From Mucilaginibacter sp. PPCGB 2223 (lineage in GTDB: Bacteria > Bacteroidota > Bacteroidia > Sphingobacteriales > Sphingobacteriaceae), in NCBI RefSeq assembly GCF_001705515.1, contig NZ_MDJS01000004.1:310001-374000 (forward strand): 64,000 bases of DNA. The letters are read 5' to 3'. Positions 35,449 through 44,496 of the stretch are shown piece by piece. Position numbers and translations under genes: made by a program. Each line of letters begins with the position of its first letter. Positions within the stretch are counted from its first letter, which is position 1. The notes beneath the pieces were generated by a model that was not told the origin of the DNA, did not search any database, and worked only from the letters and a program-made list of their open reading frames with translations.

Positions 35449-37707
35449 ATGTGGACCAAAACCAAGGATAATCAGTTAACATCGCAGGACATCAAACGAT
35501 ACAACCTGGTGATATGGAAAGTTATTGGCGGCTTTTTCGCGTTTTTAATTTTGATGATCGTGTTGACCTGGTTCGGCGTGTTTGGCGCACTGCCTTCCTT
35601 CCGCGATCTGGAGAACCCCAAAAGCAATCTTGCTTCGCAGATCATATCCGAAGATAATAAGCAATTGGGCGCCTGGTTTGTGCAATACCGTACGCCGGTA
35701 ACTTATAAACAGCTTTCGCCGAACGTTGTACATGCCTTGGTTGCCACCGAAGACAAGCGTTTTTACGAACATTCGGGTATCGACTTTGAAGGCTTGTTCC
35801 GCGGGGTGGTTTACACCATGATCGGCAAAAAACAAGGCGGCAGTACTATTACCCAGCAGCTGGCGCTTAACCTGTTTTCGGACAAGGGCCGTGCCAAAAA
35901 CAAACTGAAACGTATCATTCAAAAACTACAGGAATGGATCATTTCGGTGCAGATTGAACGCCGTTATACCAAGGAAGAGATCATTACCATGTATTTCAAT
36001 ACGGTCGATTTCGGCGCATATAATACTTTCGGTATCAATGCAGCAGCGCATACCTATTTCAATACCACGCCCGATCAGCTAACACCCGACCAGGCAGCTT
36101 TACTGGTCGGTATGCTGAACGCGCCGGGAGCCAACTCGCCTATTAACCATCCCGAAAATGCAATTAACCGCCGTAACCTGGTTTTACACCGCATGGCACA
36201 GGCCGGCTTTCTGAGCGACGGGCAGGCAGCCGATTTCCAGAAAAAACCGCTGGGGCTCAATTTCAATATCACTGCTCACAACGAGGGTTTGGCAACTTAC
36301 TTCCGCCAGGTGCTTAAAAGCGATGTGCAAAAGATACTGGAAGAATCGAACACCACCAAAAACGGCGTTCCGTATGATCTGGACCGCGATGGCTTAAAAG
36401 TTTATACCACCGTCAACGCCAGCATGCAGCAATATGCCGAAGAAGCGCAGCGCGAGTATATGCAGCAACTACAGGTACAGTTTAACAATCACTGGAAAGG
36501 TTTTAACCTGGCTAAAAGCATCAAAAACTATAAGCTGCTGATGAGCGAGGGCGTGCACCGGTCGGACAGGTACAACGATATGAAAGCCGACGGCAAATCT
36601 GACGAGGAGATCAACGAAGCATTTAATACCCCGGTTAAGATGAACATCTTTAGCTGGCACGGCAATATCGATACGGTAATGAAACCTATCGACTCGGTAC
36701 TATACAGCAAAATGCTTTTACAGAACGCTGTAATGAGCATGGACCCTACAACCGGCTATGTTAAAGCCTGGGTTGGCGGTATCAACTACGAACACTTTCA
36801 GTACGATCATGTTAAGATAGGTACCCGCCAGGTTGGCTCGACGGCCAAATCGTTTACATTTGCCGTAGCAATAGAGGATGGCTACTCGCCTTGTATGGAG
36901 GTGCCAAACGTACCGATTACGATTAAATACGATGGGCAGGAATGGTCGCCGGCATCGCAGGATACCAAAGACCCGGTAATGACTTTGCGTGGTGCGCTGG
37001 CCTGGTCGCAAAACTGGATCACTGCTTACGTAATGAACGAAGTTAAACCCGAACCGGTGGTGGAGCTTATCAAAAAAATGGGGGTTACCAATACCGATAT
37101 TACTCCTGTACCTTCAATTTGCCTGGGCTCGTTCAATGCGTCGTTGTTCGAAATGACCGGGGCCTACAGCGTATTTGCAAACCACGGTATCTGGAAAGAG
37201 CCTACCTATATTTTGCGCATCGAAGATAAAAACGGCAACGTGTTGTACAACCACACGCCAAAAACCGTACAGGCCATGAACGAGCAAACCGCTTACGTGA
37301 TGACTTACATGTTAAAAGGCGTTATTGAAGACGGTACCGGCAGCCGGTTACGTGGCCGTTATGGGCTCACCAACCCGATTGCCGGTAAAACAGGCACCCC
37401 GCAGGATAACTCCGACGGCTGGTTTATCGGCATGACACCACAACTGGTTACCGGCGTTTGGACAGGCTGCGAGGACCGCGATTTTCACTTCCGGTCAACA
37501 TCGCTGGGCGAAGGCGCCAACACAGCACTGCCGATATTTGCTTTATACATGAAAAAGGTTTATGCCGATACCAAACTGGGCATTAAAAAGAATGTGGACT
37601 TTGACCCGCCAAAGGCGCCTTTAACTATTACTATTGATTGCAACGCTTATAAGCAACAAAACCAGCAAACCCCGGCAAAAGAAGAGGATAAAAAGTTGAG
37701 TTTTTAA
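35449..37707 (+). CDS. Class A penicillin-binding protein 1A
   Basis: Bifunctional peptidoglycan synthase. One membrane helix (FFAFLILMIVLTWFGVF, about 32-48); glycosyltransferase motifs EDKRFYEHSGIDF (about 103-115), GGSTITQQLALN and RRYTKEEIITMYFN; transpeptidase nucleophile in STAKSF, then SQNWI and KTGTPQDNSDGW. 752 residues. Its last 4 bp overlap the convergent higA stop. Confidence 0.96.
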   Translation: MWTKTKDNQLTSQDIKRYNLVIWKVIGGFFAFLILMIVLTWFGVFGALPSFRDLENPKSNLASQIISEDNKQLGAWFVQYRTPVTYKQLSPNVVHALVATEDKRFYEHSGIDFEGLFRGVVYTMIGKKQGGSTITQQLALNLFSDKGRAKNKLKRIIQKLQEWIISVQIERRYTKEEIITMYFNTVDFGAYNTFGINAAAHTYFNTTPDQLTPDQAALLVGMLNAPGANSPINHPENAINRRNLVLHRMAQAGFLSDGQAADFQKKPLGLNFNITAHNEGLATYFRQVLKSDVQKILEESNTTKNGVPYDLDRDGLKVYTTVNASMQQYAEEAQREYMQQLQVQFNNHWKGFNLAKSIKNYKLLMSEGVHRSDRYNDMKADGKSDEEINEAFNTPVKMNIFSWHGNIDTVMKPIDSVLYSKMLLQNAVMSMDPTTGYVKAWVGGINYEHFQYDHVKIGTRQVGSTAKSFTFAVAIEDGYSPCMEVPNVPITIKYDGQEWSPASQDTKDPVMTLRGALAWSQNWITAYVMNEVKPEPVVELIKKMGVTNTDITPVPSICLGSFNASLFEMTGAYSVFANHGIWKEPTYILRIEDKNGNVLYNHTPKTVQAMNEQTAYVMTYMLKGVIEDGTGSRLRGRYGLTNPIAGKTGTPQDNSDGWFIGMTPQLVTGVWTGCEDRDFHFRSTSLGEGANTALPIFALYMKKVYADTKLGIKKNVDFDPPKAPLTITIDCNAYKQQNQQTPAKEEDKKLSF

Positions 37708-38060
37708 TATTCTTGTACTAAGACATCTGTTGGGATACTCAATGCAGTGTGCAGTTTCCGGATCATGGTGATGCTAAGCTTGCGCTTTTTATTGAGTATC
37801 TCACTAACCCGGCTTTTTAAACCGATTATTTGCTCCAGATCGTGGTTACTGTAATTAAGTTGTTCCATCCGAAACTTGATAGCTTCGATAGGGTCTGGCA
37901 TATCTATGGGGAAATATGCTTTTTCATAATTATCAATCAAAACTCCCAGTATTTCTAACTCATCTCCTTCAGTAGTACCTGGCAAAGCATCAAAAATTAC
38001 TTCGAGTCTTTGCAACGCTTGTTGGTAATCAAGGTCTGTTTTTATGGGTTTAATATTCAT
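37704..38060 (-). CDS. higA: HigA-type antitoxin with HTH
   Basis: 118 residues. The C-terminal HTH (EQIIGLKSRVSEILNKKRKL) is of the Xre type; the N-terminal part is the long HigA extension. Toxin gene first, antitoxin second, 6 bp apart, as in higBA modules. It should neutralise HigB and repress the operon through the nearby palindrome. Its end overlaps the PBP1A gene tail to tail. Confidence 0.88.
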   Translation of the reverse strand: MNIKPIKTDLDYQQALQRLEVIFDALPGTTEGDELEILGVLIDNYEKAYFPIDMPDPIEAIKFRMEQLNYSNHDLEQIIGLKSRVSEILNKKRKLSITMIRKLHTALSIPTDVLVQEY

Positions 38061-38066
38061 AATCTC

Positions 38067-38360
38067 TTAAATTGTTGTTGCATCAATTTTATCGTATTCG
38101 GCATGTGTACCAACAAACCGAATCCAACACATTTGATACGCATAATTTATTTTAACGATCAATCTGTATGAATTGCCTTTTATATTAAATACAACCCGGT
38201 TATCTGGCAGAATGCTTGCACTTGGATATTCAACTTTAATATCATTCGGATGTTTCCAATTGCTTTTGTCTGTTTCTAAATACCATGCTTTTAAAGCCTG
38301 CTCACAATCGGCATGTTTTAGCCAAAATTCGCGTAATGTACTCTTAGCAATAACTCGCAT
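38067..38360 (-). CDS. higB: HigB-type mRNA interferase toxin
   Basis: 97 residues from the ATG at 38358-38360. MRVIAKSTLREFWLKH and CWIRFVGTHAEYDKIDA are typical of HigB toxins, ribosome-dependent mRNA endonucleases of the RelE fold. Toxicity is not shown here, but both ends are intact. A -7 element ends only 6 bp before the ATG, so the mRNA may be almost leaderless. Confidence 0.9.
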   Translation of the reverse strand: MRVIAKSTLREFWLKHADCEQALKAWYLETDKSNWKHPNDIKVEYPSASILPDNRVVFNIKGNSYRLIVKINYAYQMCWIRFVGTHAEYDKIDATTI

Positions 38361-38366
38361 TAAAAA

Positions 38367-38374
38367 CAAAGATA
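38367..38374 (-). promoter_or_regulatory. higBA -7 element
   Basis: Minus strand TATCTTTG, exact consensus, next to the operator. No TTG at proper distance. Confidence 0.45.
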
Positions 38375-38382
38375 GCGAAAAG

Positions 38383-38397
38383 TTCCCAAAATGGGAA
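38383..38397. promoter_or_regulatory. Putative HigA operator
   Basis: Inverted repeat TTCCCA-AAA-TGGGAA, 22 bp upstream of higB and covering the promoter spacer. Confidence 0.55.
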
Positions 38398-38420
38398 TAT
38401 TGATTTTACTTAACTGTTGC

Positions 38421-39653
38421 TCACAGTTCCTGCTTAATATCTTCCAGCCCCTTAACGCTTACTTTGGCGCTGATTCCGGCTGCAATAACTGAAATCAACA
38501 TCACTGTAAAGAACACCAGGATAAAGTCGGTTAGTTTTAATGCGATAGGATACGCATCGGTAGCCGTATAACCACCGCCCATTTTAATAAAGCCCAGGTG
38601 TTCCTGTAACAAGCAAAATATCAGTGCAAGCACCATGCCGCCTATGCAGCCGATCAGCGTGATCAGCATACCCTCGCAAAAAAATATGCCTTGTATCAAT
38701 TTAGGTCCGGCGCCCAGGCTTGACAGTATGGCAATATCCTTACGCTTATCCATCACCAGCATGGTTAACGAGCCTACGATGTTAAACGTGGCGATAATAA
38801 CCACAAAAGTAAGAATGAGGTAAACCGCCCATTTCTCGGAATGAAGAATTTTATACAATAGAGCATTTTGCTCGGCACGGTTACGTACATTAAAATCTGT
38901 GCCGATCTTATCTTTAACAGCTTGCTGCAGGTCGTCGGCACTGGCGCCATTTACCATATTGATCTCGATAGCAGATACTTCCACCGGCTGATCGAGCAAC
39001 TCGCGGGTAAAAGTTAAGGGAGCAACGATGATGTTGTCAAAATCCTGCTGTATGCTGAACACGCCAGACGAGTAAATGTATTTCACCACGAAATCGCTGG
39101 TCGGGTCGATAGCGTTGACAGCCGCCGTACGCCGCGGCGAAAATATCTCGAGCGGAACAAATTTATCTTCGATATTAACACCCAGGCTGCCTTGCACCAT
39201 CGAACCAATAACAACCGTCGGTTTGCCATTGGCATCCTGTAAAACAAACCTCCCCATCTGGATAGTACTGTCGAGGTTTTTGTTTTTTAAAAAGTCGTCG
39301 CTTACACCTTTAATGGTGGTAGGCACCTGTTTATCGCCATAGCGCACCAAAGCTTTCTCCTCCAGCACTTCGCTAAATGAAAATATCGCCGGATTTTTGC
39401 GCAGTTGATTAAAGTAAACTGTATTAGGGTTAAAAGTTTTACCTTTTTTGGCTTCGATCTTCAGTTCGGGCGTGAAGTTGTTGTATAACGACAGGATTAC
39501 TTTTTCCAGTCCGTTAAATACCGATAATATAATGATCAGCGCTGCACTGCCCACAAATACACCCAACATCGAGATGCCCGAGATGATGTTGATAGCATGC
39601 GTTGTTTTCCTTGAGAAAAGGTAACGCTTAGCGATATATACCGAAGTGTTCAA
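38421..39653 (-). CDS. ABC transporter permease (FtsX/LolE-like)
   Basis: 410 residues with the LolC/E layout: N-terminal helix (HAINIISGISMLGVFVGSAA), a periplasmic MacB-type domain of about 220 residues, then three C-terminal helices (YLILTFVVIIATFNIVGSLT, LITLIGCIGGMVLALIFCL, FILVFFTVMLISVIAAGIS). Possibly lipoprotein release; the ATPase is not nearby. Start is TTG at 39651-39653, giving the family-typical MNTSVYIAKRY. 6 bp after the metallo-hydrolase gene, so one operon. Confidence 0.9.
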   Translation of the reverse strand: MNTSVYIAKRYLFSRKTTHAINIISGISMLGVFVGSAALIIILSVFNGLEKVILSLYNNFTPELKIEAKKGKTFNPNTVYFNQLRKNPAIFSFSEVLEEKALVRYGDKQVPTTIKGVSDDFLKNKNLDSTIQMGRFVLQDANGKPTVVIGSMVQGSLGVNIEDKFVPLEIFSPRRTAAVNAIDPTSDFVVKYIYSSGVFSIQQDFDNIIVAPLTFTRELLDQPVEVSAIEINMVNGASADDLQQAVKDKIGTDFNVRNRAEQNALLYKILHSEKWAVYLILTFVVIIATFNIVGSLTMLVMDKRKDIAILSSLGAGPKLIQGIFFCEGMLITLIGCIGGMVLALIFCLLQEHLGFIKMGGGYTATDAYPIALKLTDFILVFFTVMLISVIAAGISAKVSVKGLEDIKQEL

Positions 39654-39659
39654 ACCGCC

Positions 39660-40298
39660 TTAAGTTAAAAAAGGATTAGTCTGCTTTTCAAAACCGATAG
39701 TGGTTTCAGGACCGTGACCGGGATAAACCACGCAATCATCGGGCAGGGTAAACAGCTTGGTTTCGATATTGGTGATGAGCTGTCTGAAATTACCGCCAGG
39801 TAAGTCAGTTCTGCCTATACTGCCCAGGAATAACACATCGCCGCCGATCAAAAAATTCCCTTTGGGCGCATAAAAGCACAGGTGCGCTGGTGAATGGCCG
39901 GGGGCGAATATCAACTCGAGTTTGCTGCTGCCCAGGGCTAACTCTCCCGTTTCGGGCAGATAGTTATCCGGTATCGGCGATACCTCGTACCTGAAACCCA
40001 TTTGCGGGGCATAGCCTGGCACGGCCATCAATATCTCCAGCTCGCCTTTGTGGAACTGTGGTTTTAAACCATACTGATCAAAGATAAACTTGTTACCCAG
40101 CACATGGTCGATATGGCAATGTGTGTTAAGCAGCATTACCGGCGTGAGTTTACGATCGCGGATGAAGTTGACCACTGCATTTTGTTCGCTCGCGGTATAC
40201 ATTCCCGGGTCGATGATGGCGCACTGGCCGCCTTCTTCATAAACGAGGTAAGTATTTTCCTGGTAAGGGTTGTTATCGAATGCTTTTACTTGCAACAT
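39660..40298 (-). CDS. MBL-fold metallo-hydrolase (glyoxalase II-like)
   Basis: 212 residues, cytoplasmic. Metal motif THCHIDHVLG (about 58-67), then APGHSPAHLCF, IGGDVLFLGSIGRTDLPGG and YPGHGPET, the set of zinc ligands of GloB-like hydrolases. Probably a thioester hydrolase; the true substrate is open. ATG start. Confidence 0.93.
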   Translation of the reverse strand: MLQVKAFDNNPYQENTYLVYEEGGQCAIIDPGMYTASEQNAVVNFIRDRKLTPVMLLNTHCHIDHVLGNKFIFDQYGLKPQFHKGELEILMAVPGYAPQMGFRYEVSPIPDNYLPETGELALGSSKLELIFAPGHSPAHLCFYAPKGNFLIGGDVLFLGSIGRTDLPGGNFRQLITNIETKLFTLPDDCVVYPGHGPETTIGFEKQTNPFLT

Positions 40299-40320
40299 GG
40301 AGCAAAAGTAAGGTTTTTAT

Positions 40321-40400
40321 GGTGAGTTGTCAGTAATGAATGATGACTGGTGAGTAGCGAATAAGTAATGTCAAAAACCACTTACTACTGACAACTCACC
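40321..40400. repeat. Intergenic hairpin with 15-bp perfect arms
   Basis: GGTGAGTTGTCAGTA (40321-40335) and TACTGACAACTCACC (40386-40400) are perfect inverted copies; part-words recur in the loop. Lies between gldD and the metallo-hydrolase gene, and may separate their expression. Confidence 0.75.
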
Positions 40401-40410
40401 ACTCACTATC

Positions 40411-40995
40411 CTATTTCTTCCACCTGAAACTGCCGATCATCACATTCATATCCTTTTTAATAAAGTTAAGGACAGGCTGTATCGAGTCGATGCGCGGTTC
40501 GTTATAAAAGTATAATGCGGCACGCAGGTAGTTCTTGGTGCTGTCGGTAAAGTAAAACTGGGCCGATGACGCTGCGTTGCCATCGATAGTGTAATAAATC
40601 CCGTACAATTTACGGTCGGGGTAATAAATAGCGCCTTCATCGATCGATGTAGCCTTGATGGTATTTTTAAAGGCGTATTTATGTGCATGCTCCGTAAGGG
40701 TATCCAGTCTTACTGCTGGCGACAGATGCTCGTAAGTTAAATGTAATGTGCCGTTAAACTGCGGGAATTTTACATTCAGCCAGCAGGGTTTCGCGCCTTT
40801 ATGGTGATCTGGTTCGATATGCGCGTATTTGGGGTACAAAAAAGTAAACGGGCAGCCGGCAGTATCAAAAGTTTGATAAGCCTTGGGCGGAAATGGTATC
40901 CGGAAATACCCCCTCGGTTTAGGCGAATAGTCGTGATTACCACCGCACGCTGATAACAGAAATATCCATGAAACGATAAAAACCAAGTTCCTCAT
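40411..40995 (-). CDS. gldD: Gliding motility lipoprotein GldD
   Basis: 194 residues from the ATG at 40993-40995, which gives a lipoprotein signal MRNLVFIVSWIFLLSACGG (C17). The mature start YSPKPRGYFRIPFPPKAYQ is the clear GldD mark. Outer-envelope part of gliding/T9SS function. The start overlaps the aroE stop by 4 bp (ATGA). A longer reading from 41019 lies within aroE and has no signal peptide at its start. Confidence 0.92.
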   Translation of the reverse strand: MRNLVFIVSWIFLLSACGGNHDYSPKPRGYFRIPFPPKAYQTFDTAGCPFTFLYPKYAHIEPDHHKGAKPCWLNVKFPQFNGTLHLTYEHLSPAVRLDTLTEHAHKYAFKNTIKATSIDEGAIYYPDRKLYGIYYTIDGNAASSAQFYFTDSTKNYLRAALYFYNEPRIDSIQPVLNFIKKDMNVMIGSFRWKK

Positions 40996-41792
40996 GGGTG
41001 TTTGGTTTTTGAGTTCCATATCTCCCAGGAGCGGTCGGCCTGCAGTTCGAGCATCTGGTAACCGTTTTTGATAGCCGCTCCCCTTTCCGAGCCTTTTCGT
41101 AAAAATAAGGTTTGATCGGGGTTATAGATCAGGTCGTACAGTAAATGATCATCGGTAATGCCTTCGTAAGGTATGGGCGGACATTCGTCTACGTTGGGGT
41201 AAGTTCCCAAAGGCGTTGTATTGACGATCAGTTTATGATCTTCGACTATCCCGGCTGTCAGATCACTAAACAAAATGCTTGTTTCGGATGAGCGACGGGT
41301 TACAACCCGGTATTCGATGCCGTATTCGCCCAGTACGTATTTAACCGCGCAGGCCGCGCCGCCGTCGCCTAAAACCAGCGCTTTTTTATGGTGATGGTTG
41401 AGCAATGGTTTTAACGAGGTTTCGAAACCATAGATATCGGTATTATAACCTTCCAGTCTGAAATTATGCCCTTCGATACCCACCTCGCCGGTAAAGGCTG
41501 CCATTACCGGGCTTTCGGCATGGATATGGATGCAGTTTACCGCACCTACTTCGCGGGCGTCATGGCTGATCCAGTCGAGATAATGCATTACATTTTTTTT
41601 GTGCGGAACGGTCACGTTCAGGCCGCACAGGTTTGGGTTTGCTTGTAACAGGGCCGGAAGATCTTTAATATGCTCCAGCGGAAAAAGTTCGTACTTATGA
41701 CCTTCGATATGCTCGCGCTCAAACATATCACTGAAGTATTTTTTTGAAAAAGAGTGCGAAAGCGGATAGCCGATTAGTCCGTATAGCTTCAT
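40992..41792 (-). CDS. aroE: Shikimate dehydrogenase
   Basis: NADPH-dependent reduction of 3-dehydroshikimate to shikimate in aromatic amino-acid synthesis. Shikimate-binding GYPLSHSFSKKYF (about 7-19) and NVTVPHKKNV with the catalytic lysine (about 60-69); cofactor loop LGDGGAACAVKY; C-terminal NGYQMLELQA. 266 residues. Translationally coupled to gldD. Confidence 0.95.
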   Translation of the reverse strand: MKLYGLIGYPLSHSFSKKYFSDMFEREHIEGHKYELFPLEHIKDLPALLQANPNLCGLNVTVPHKKNVMHYLDWISHDAREVGAVNCIHIHAESPVMAAFTGEVGIEGHNFRLEGYNTDIYGFETSLKPLLNHHHKKALVLGDGGAACAVKYVLGEYGIEYRVVTRRSSETSILFSDLTAGIVEDHKLIVNTTPLGTYPNVDECPPIPYEGITDDHLLYDLIYNPDQTLFLRKGSERGAAIKNGYQMLELQADRSWEIWNSKTKHP

Positions 41793-41802
41793 TATTGTTT
41801 TT

Positions 41803-41985
41803 AGTGATTACACCGATTAAAGTTGATTGCACCGATTATTGCCGGATTACGCCGATTTGATTTTGATTGCACCGATATCCAGGCAATAAACGAAATCAAA
41901 GCTACATTAGTTTAGATGATATTAAAATCAGAAAGCCGTAATAAAGCAAATCGGTGTAATCAGCCTTAAAAATCGGTGTAATCAC
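41803..41985. repeat. Intergenic repeat cluster (GATTACACCGATT type)
   Basis: GTGATTACACCGATT (41804-41818) and AATCGGTGTAATCAC (41971-41985) are perfect inverted copies. Further near copies lie inside: GATTGCACCGATT, GATTACGCCGATT, GATTGCACCGATA, and a second inverted AAATCGGTGTAATCAG. Fills the aroE-ComA gap and touches the ComA-like stop codon. Confidence 0.75.
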
Positions 41986-42743
41986 AAACTTAAGAAATGA
42001 TCGAACGTATCGCTCCGTAAACCAAGTCGCAAAGTCTCCAGCGGGATGATGTCCGCAGGTGCGATGTTGCCCAGGTTAACGTTGGGTCCAAGCAATTTAA
42101 TGAACCAGGTTTGCTGCGCTTTTTGCGGGGCCTCCCAAATGATCGTCTCCTGCGGTATCTGGGTTAATATCTCATCCACCAAACCCTGCCTTACCTCGCC
42201 CGAATCGCGGTAGATGCCCACATTCCCGCTTTCGCGGGCTTCGGCAATTACCTTCCATGCGCCGGCCTCAATCTCGGCATTCATGAGTTTGATCCATTTA
42301 TACGGCGCGAATATTTTCTGTACATCTTTCGATCCTACTTCGGATATCACGGTGATCTGCTTGCTCAGTTTGCGGATATATTCGCATTTTACATCGTGCT
42401 CGATGGTAATCGAACCATCGGAGACCTCGGCATACTCCATTTTGTACCTATCGAGTATACGGCGGTAATCGTCAAACTGGTTACGAACTATAAAAGCCTC
42501 AAAGAGCGTTCCGCCAAAATAGGTTGGCAAACCGGCATCTTTATATATTTTAAGTTTTTCATCGAGCTTTGGCGTAACAAACGAAGTTGCCCAGCCAAGT
42601 TTTATGATATCAGAATGCGGTAGTGCAACCTCGATGAAGTCCTCTGCCTGCCGGCAGCTCAAGCCTTTATCCATTACCATCGTCAGTCCGTTGGTACGTG
42701 GTTTTGAGGTACGGTCGGGCAGGTTATTCAGTTCGTAATTCAT
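41982..42743 (-). CDS. Phosphosulfolactate synthase (ComA-like)
   Basis: 253-residue TIM-barrel protein of the ComA family, which adds sulfite to phosphoenolpyruvate to give 2-phospho-3-sulfolactate. Motifs: GLTMVMDKGLS at the start, DIIKLGWATSF, PTYFGGTLFEAF, YAEVSDGSI, ITVISEVGSKD, and EIEAGAWKVIAEARESGNVG. Known first from methanogen coenzyme M synthesis; in Bacteroidota a role in making sulfonates such as precursors of sulfonolipids is possible but is inference. ATG start. Confidence 0.88.
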   Translation of the reverse strand: MNYELNNLPDRTSKPRTNGLTMVMDKGLSCRQAEDFIEVALPHSDIIKLGWATSFVTPKLDEKLKIYKDAGLPTYFGGTLFEAFIVRNQFDDYRRILDRYKMEYAEVSDGSITIEHDVKCEYIRKLSKQITVISEVGSKDVQKIFAPYKWIKLMNAEIEAGAWKVIAEARESGNVGIYRDSGEVRQGLVDEILTQIPQETIIWEAPQKAQQTWFIKLLGPNVNLGNIAPADIIPLETLRLGLRSDTFDHFLSL

Positions 42744-42801
42744 TTATTATATCAATTTGTTATAGTCTATAACCAGAAGTTTTAACCGATGCAAATTTCA
42801 T

Positions 42802-42831
42802 AAAAAATCCGAAGCTTTAAAAGCTCCGGAT
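42802..42831 (-). terminator. Terminator of the TPR gene
   Basis: Minus strand ATCCG-G-AGCTTT-T-AAAGCT-T-CGGAT (one mismatch) followed by six T, 23 bp past the stop codon. Confidence 0.85.
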
Positions 42832-42853
42832 GTAATTAATTTGTTAAATATGG

Positions 42854-44257
42854 TTACTTGGTATAGCGGTTGATGATCTCGATAATCACTTTGTTTTCCT
42901 GCAATTGGGGCAGGTAGTCAAACAGAATAAAATGTTTATCCGGGTCGGTGATCAGTGCTTTCTCTAAAAAAGCAATCGCTTCGTTATAATCGCCTTTGGC
43001 AAACAGGTAAGCCACCATGCGATAGTAAAGCTCAGCCGAATCGGGATTATTCTTTATCGCCTGCGAAATGATCTCGATAGCGCCTTCCAGGTTTTTTTGC
43101 TCGTATAAAATGGACGAGTAATCCAGCCAGGCATCGGCATCTAATGGGTTCAGTTCAACAACTTTTTCGTAAGCGTGTTCGGCTTCTACCAAATGGCCAA
43201 GCTTATAATGCGCATCGGCAATGGCAAACCAGTAATCGGCATTGGCTATGTCCAGGTCGAGCGCTTTTTTATAGAAATGCAGCGCTTCGAAATAACGTTC
43301 TTCAAAATCGAGCGTTACGCCTACCCCGAACCAGGCATCAGCCAGCTTAGGGTCCATTTTTACCGACTTTTTATAAAAGGCGCGGGCATCGTCCATCTGC
43401 TCGAGCTTTTCGTAGCACTCGCCTATCGCACAATAGGTATCGGCATTAGGCTGTTCGTACTCGAATGTCTGGCGGTAAACCTCTATCGCTTCGGCAAATT
43501 TATCGAGGTTGACCAGGGCATTGCCTTTATTAAAGTAAGCCGAGGCAAAACTGTCCTTGATCAGGATGGCGTAATCGTAAGCGTCGATCGCTTTCTCAAA
43601 TAAACCCAGCTTGGTATAGGCATTGCCCAGGTTATACCAGGCTGCATAGCTGTAAGGTTCGTTATCGATGTATTGCTGGTAAAACTGTACGCTTTCGGCC
43701 TGATTATCCATCACATCATAACAAAAAGCCAGTTCGTATAAAGCGTCCTGGTTTTCCATGTTTTGTTCGAGGCAAAGTTTCAGGTAAGTGATGGCTTCTT
43801 CATAGTCGCCCATGTTTTGGTTAACGTAGGCAATGTGCAGTAAGATCTCATCGGTCTCCTCGGCCATGTTGAGGGCCTTATGATAATTTTCGAGTGCCTC
43901 GGGATAGCGTTCGATACTTTCGTACAGGTTGCCGCGTATGATATAGATATCTGCCTCTGACGCTTCCAGGGTTTCGGCCAGTTCGAGCGACGCAAAAGCA
44001 TCGCCTATTCGGTTGGTCACGACAAACAGCTGCGCTTGCTTGATGAGGAAAACAGAAGCAAAAGGGTGTTGGGCGCGGGCATATTCAACTACTTGCAGGG
44101 CCTTAACCGGATCGTTCTTTTCGATGTAGTAATCGATGATGTTCTCAAACGCCTGTGCATCAAAAAAGTACTGATCGTGGTTACGGATCATCTCTTCGTA
44201 TCGCTCTACCGAAAATTGGGGGTCTTCGGTAAAACCAAATTCAAATTCTTCTTCCAT
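42854..44257 (-). CDS. Tetratricopeptide repeat protein
   Basis: 467 residues, no signal peptide, about eleven TPR units from residue 40 to the end (YAAWYNLGNAYTKLGLFEKA, ADAWFGVGVTLDFEERYFEA, ADYWFAIADAHYKLGHLVEA). Acidic N-terminus MEEEFEFGFTEDPQFS. Probably a cytoplasmic scaffold; partner unknown. Own terminator downstream. Confidence 0.92.
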   Translation of the reverse strand: MEEEFEFGFTEDPQFSVERYEEMIRNHDQYFFDAQAFENIIDYYIEKNDPVKALQVVEYARAQHPFASVFLIKQAQLFVVTNRIGDAFASLELAETLEASEADIYIIRGNLYESIERYPEALENYHKALNMAEETDEILLHIAYVNQNMGDYEEAITYLKLCLEQNMENQDALYELAFCYDVMDNQAESVQFYQQYIDNEPYSYAAWYNLGNAYTKLGLFEKAIDAYDYAILIKDSFASAYFNKGNALVNLDKFAEAIEVYRQTFEYEQPNADTYCAIGECYEKLEQMDDARAFYKKSVKMDPKLADAWFGVGVTLDFEERYFEALHFYKKALDLDIANADYWFAIADAHYKLGHLVEAEHAYEKVVELNPLDADAWLDYSSILYEQKNLEGAIEIISQAIKNNPDSAELYYRMVAYLFAKGDYNEAIAFLEKALITDPDKHFILFDYLPQLQENKVIIEIINRYTK

Positions 44258-44471
44258 TCAGTTTTTGTTGCAGAACTTCTGCTTAGCTTGTTAATTCAAT
44301 AGTTGTGCCAAGACTTTTTGTTACAGTTAAATTACCGATAAAAACCCCGCGTATTAAATTTACTTTTCCACATTTCCCCATTTTAAACAAAACCAGCTGT
44401 AACTGATTGATTGTAAAGATGAATTTTTTCGGGAGAAATGCAAAGGCTTAAAGCGCGGACAATAAATTTTT

Positions 44472-44479
44472 TACCTTTG
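44472..44479 (+). promoter_or_regulatory. Possible -7 element of the ALDH gene
   Basis: TACCTTTG, exact consensus, 17 bp before the ATG at 44497. No convincing -33 TTG. Confidence 0.35.
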
Positions 44480-44496
44480 ACAAACCACTGTTTACT

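Noticed and set aside
37704-37707. The PBP1A/higA stop overlap as a frameshift or fusion
   Set aside because: The genes are convergent and both intact; a 4-bp tail overlap is common.
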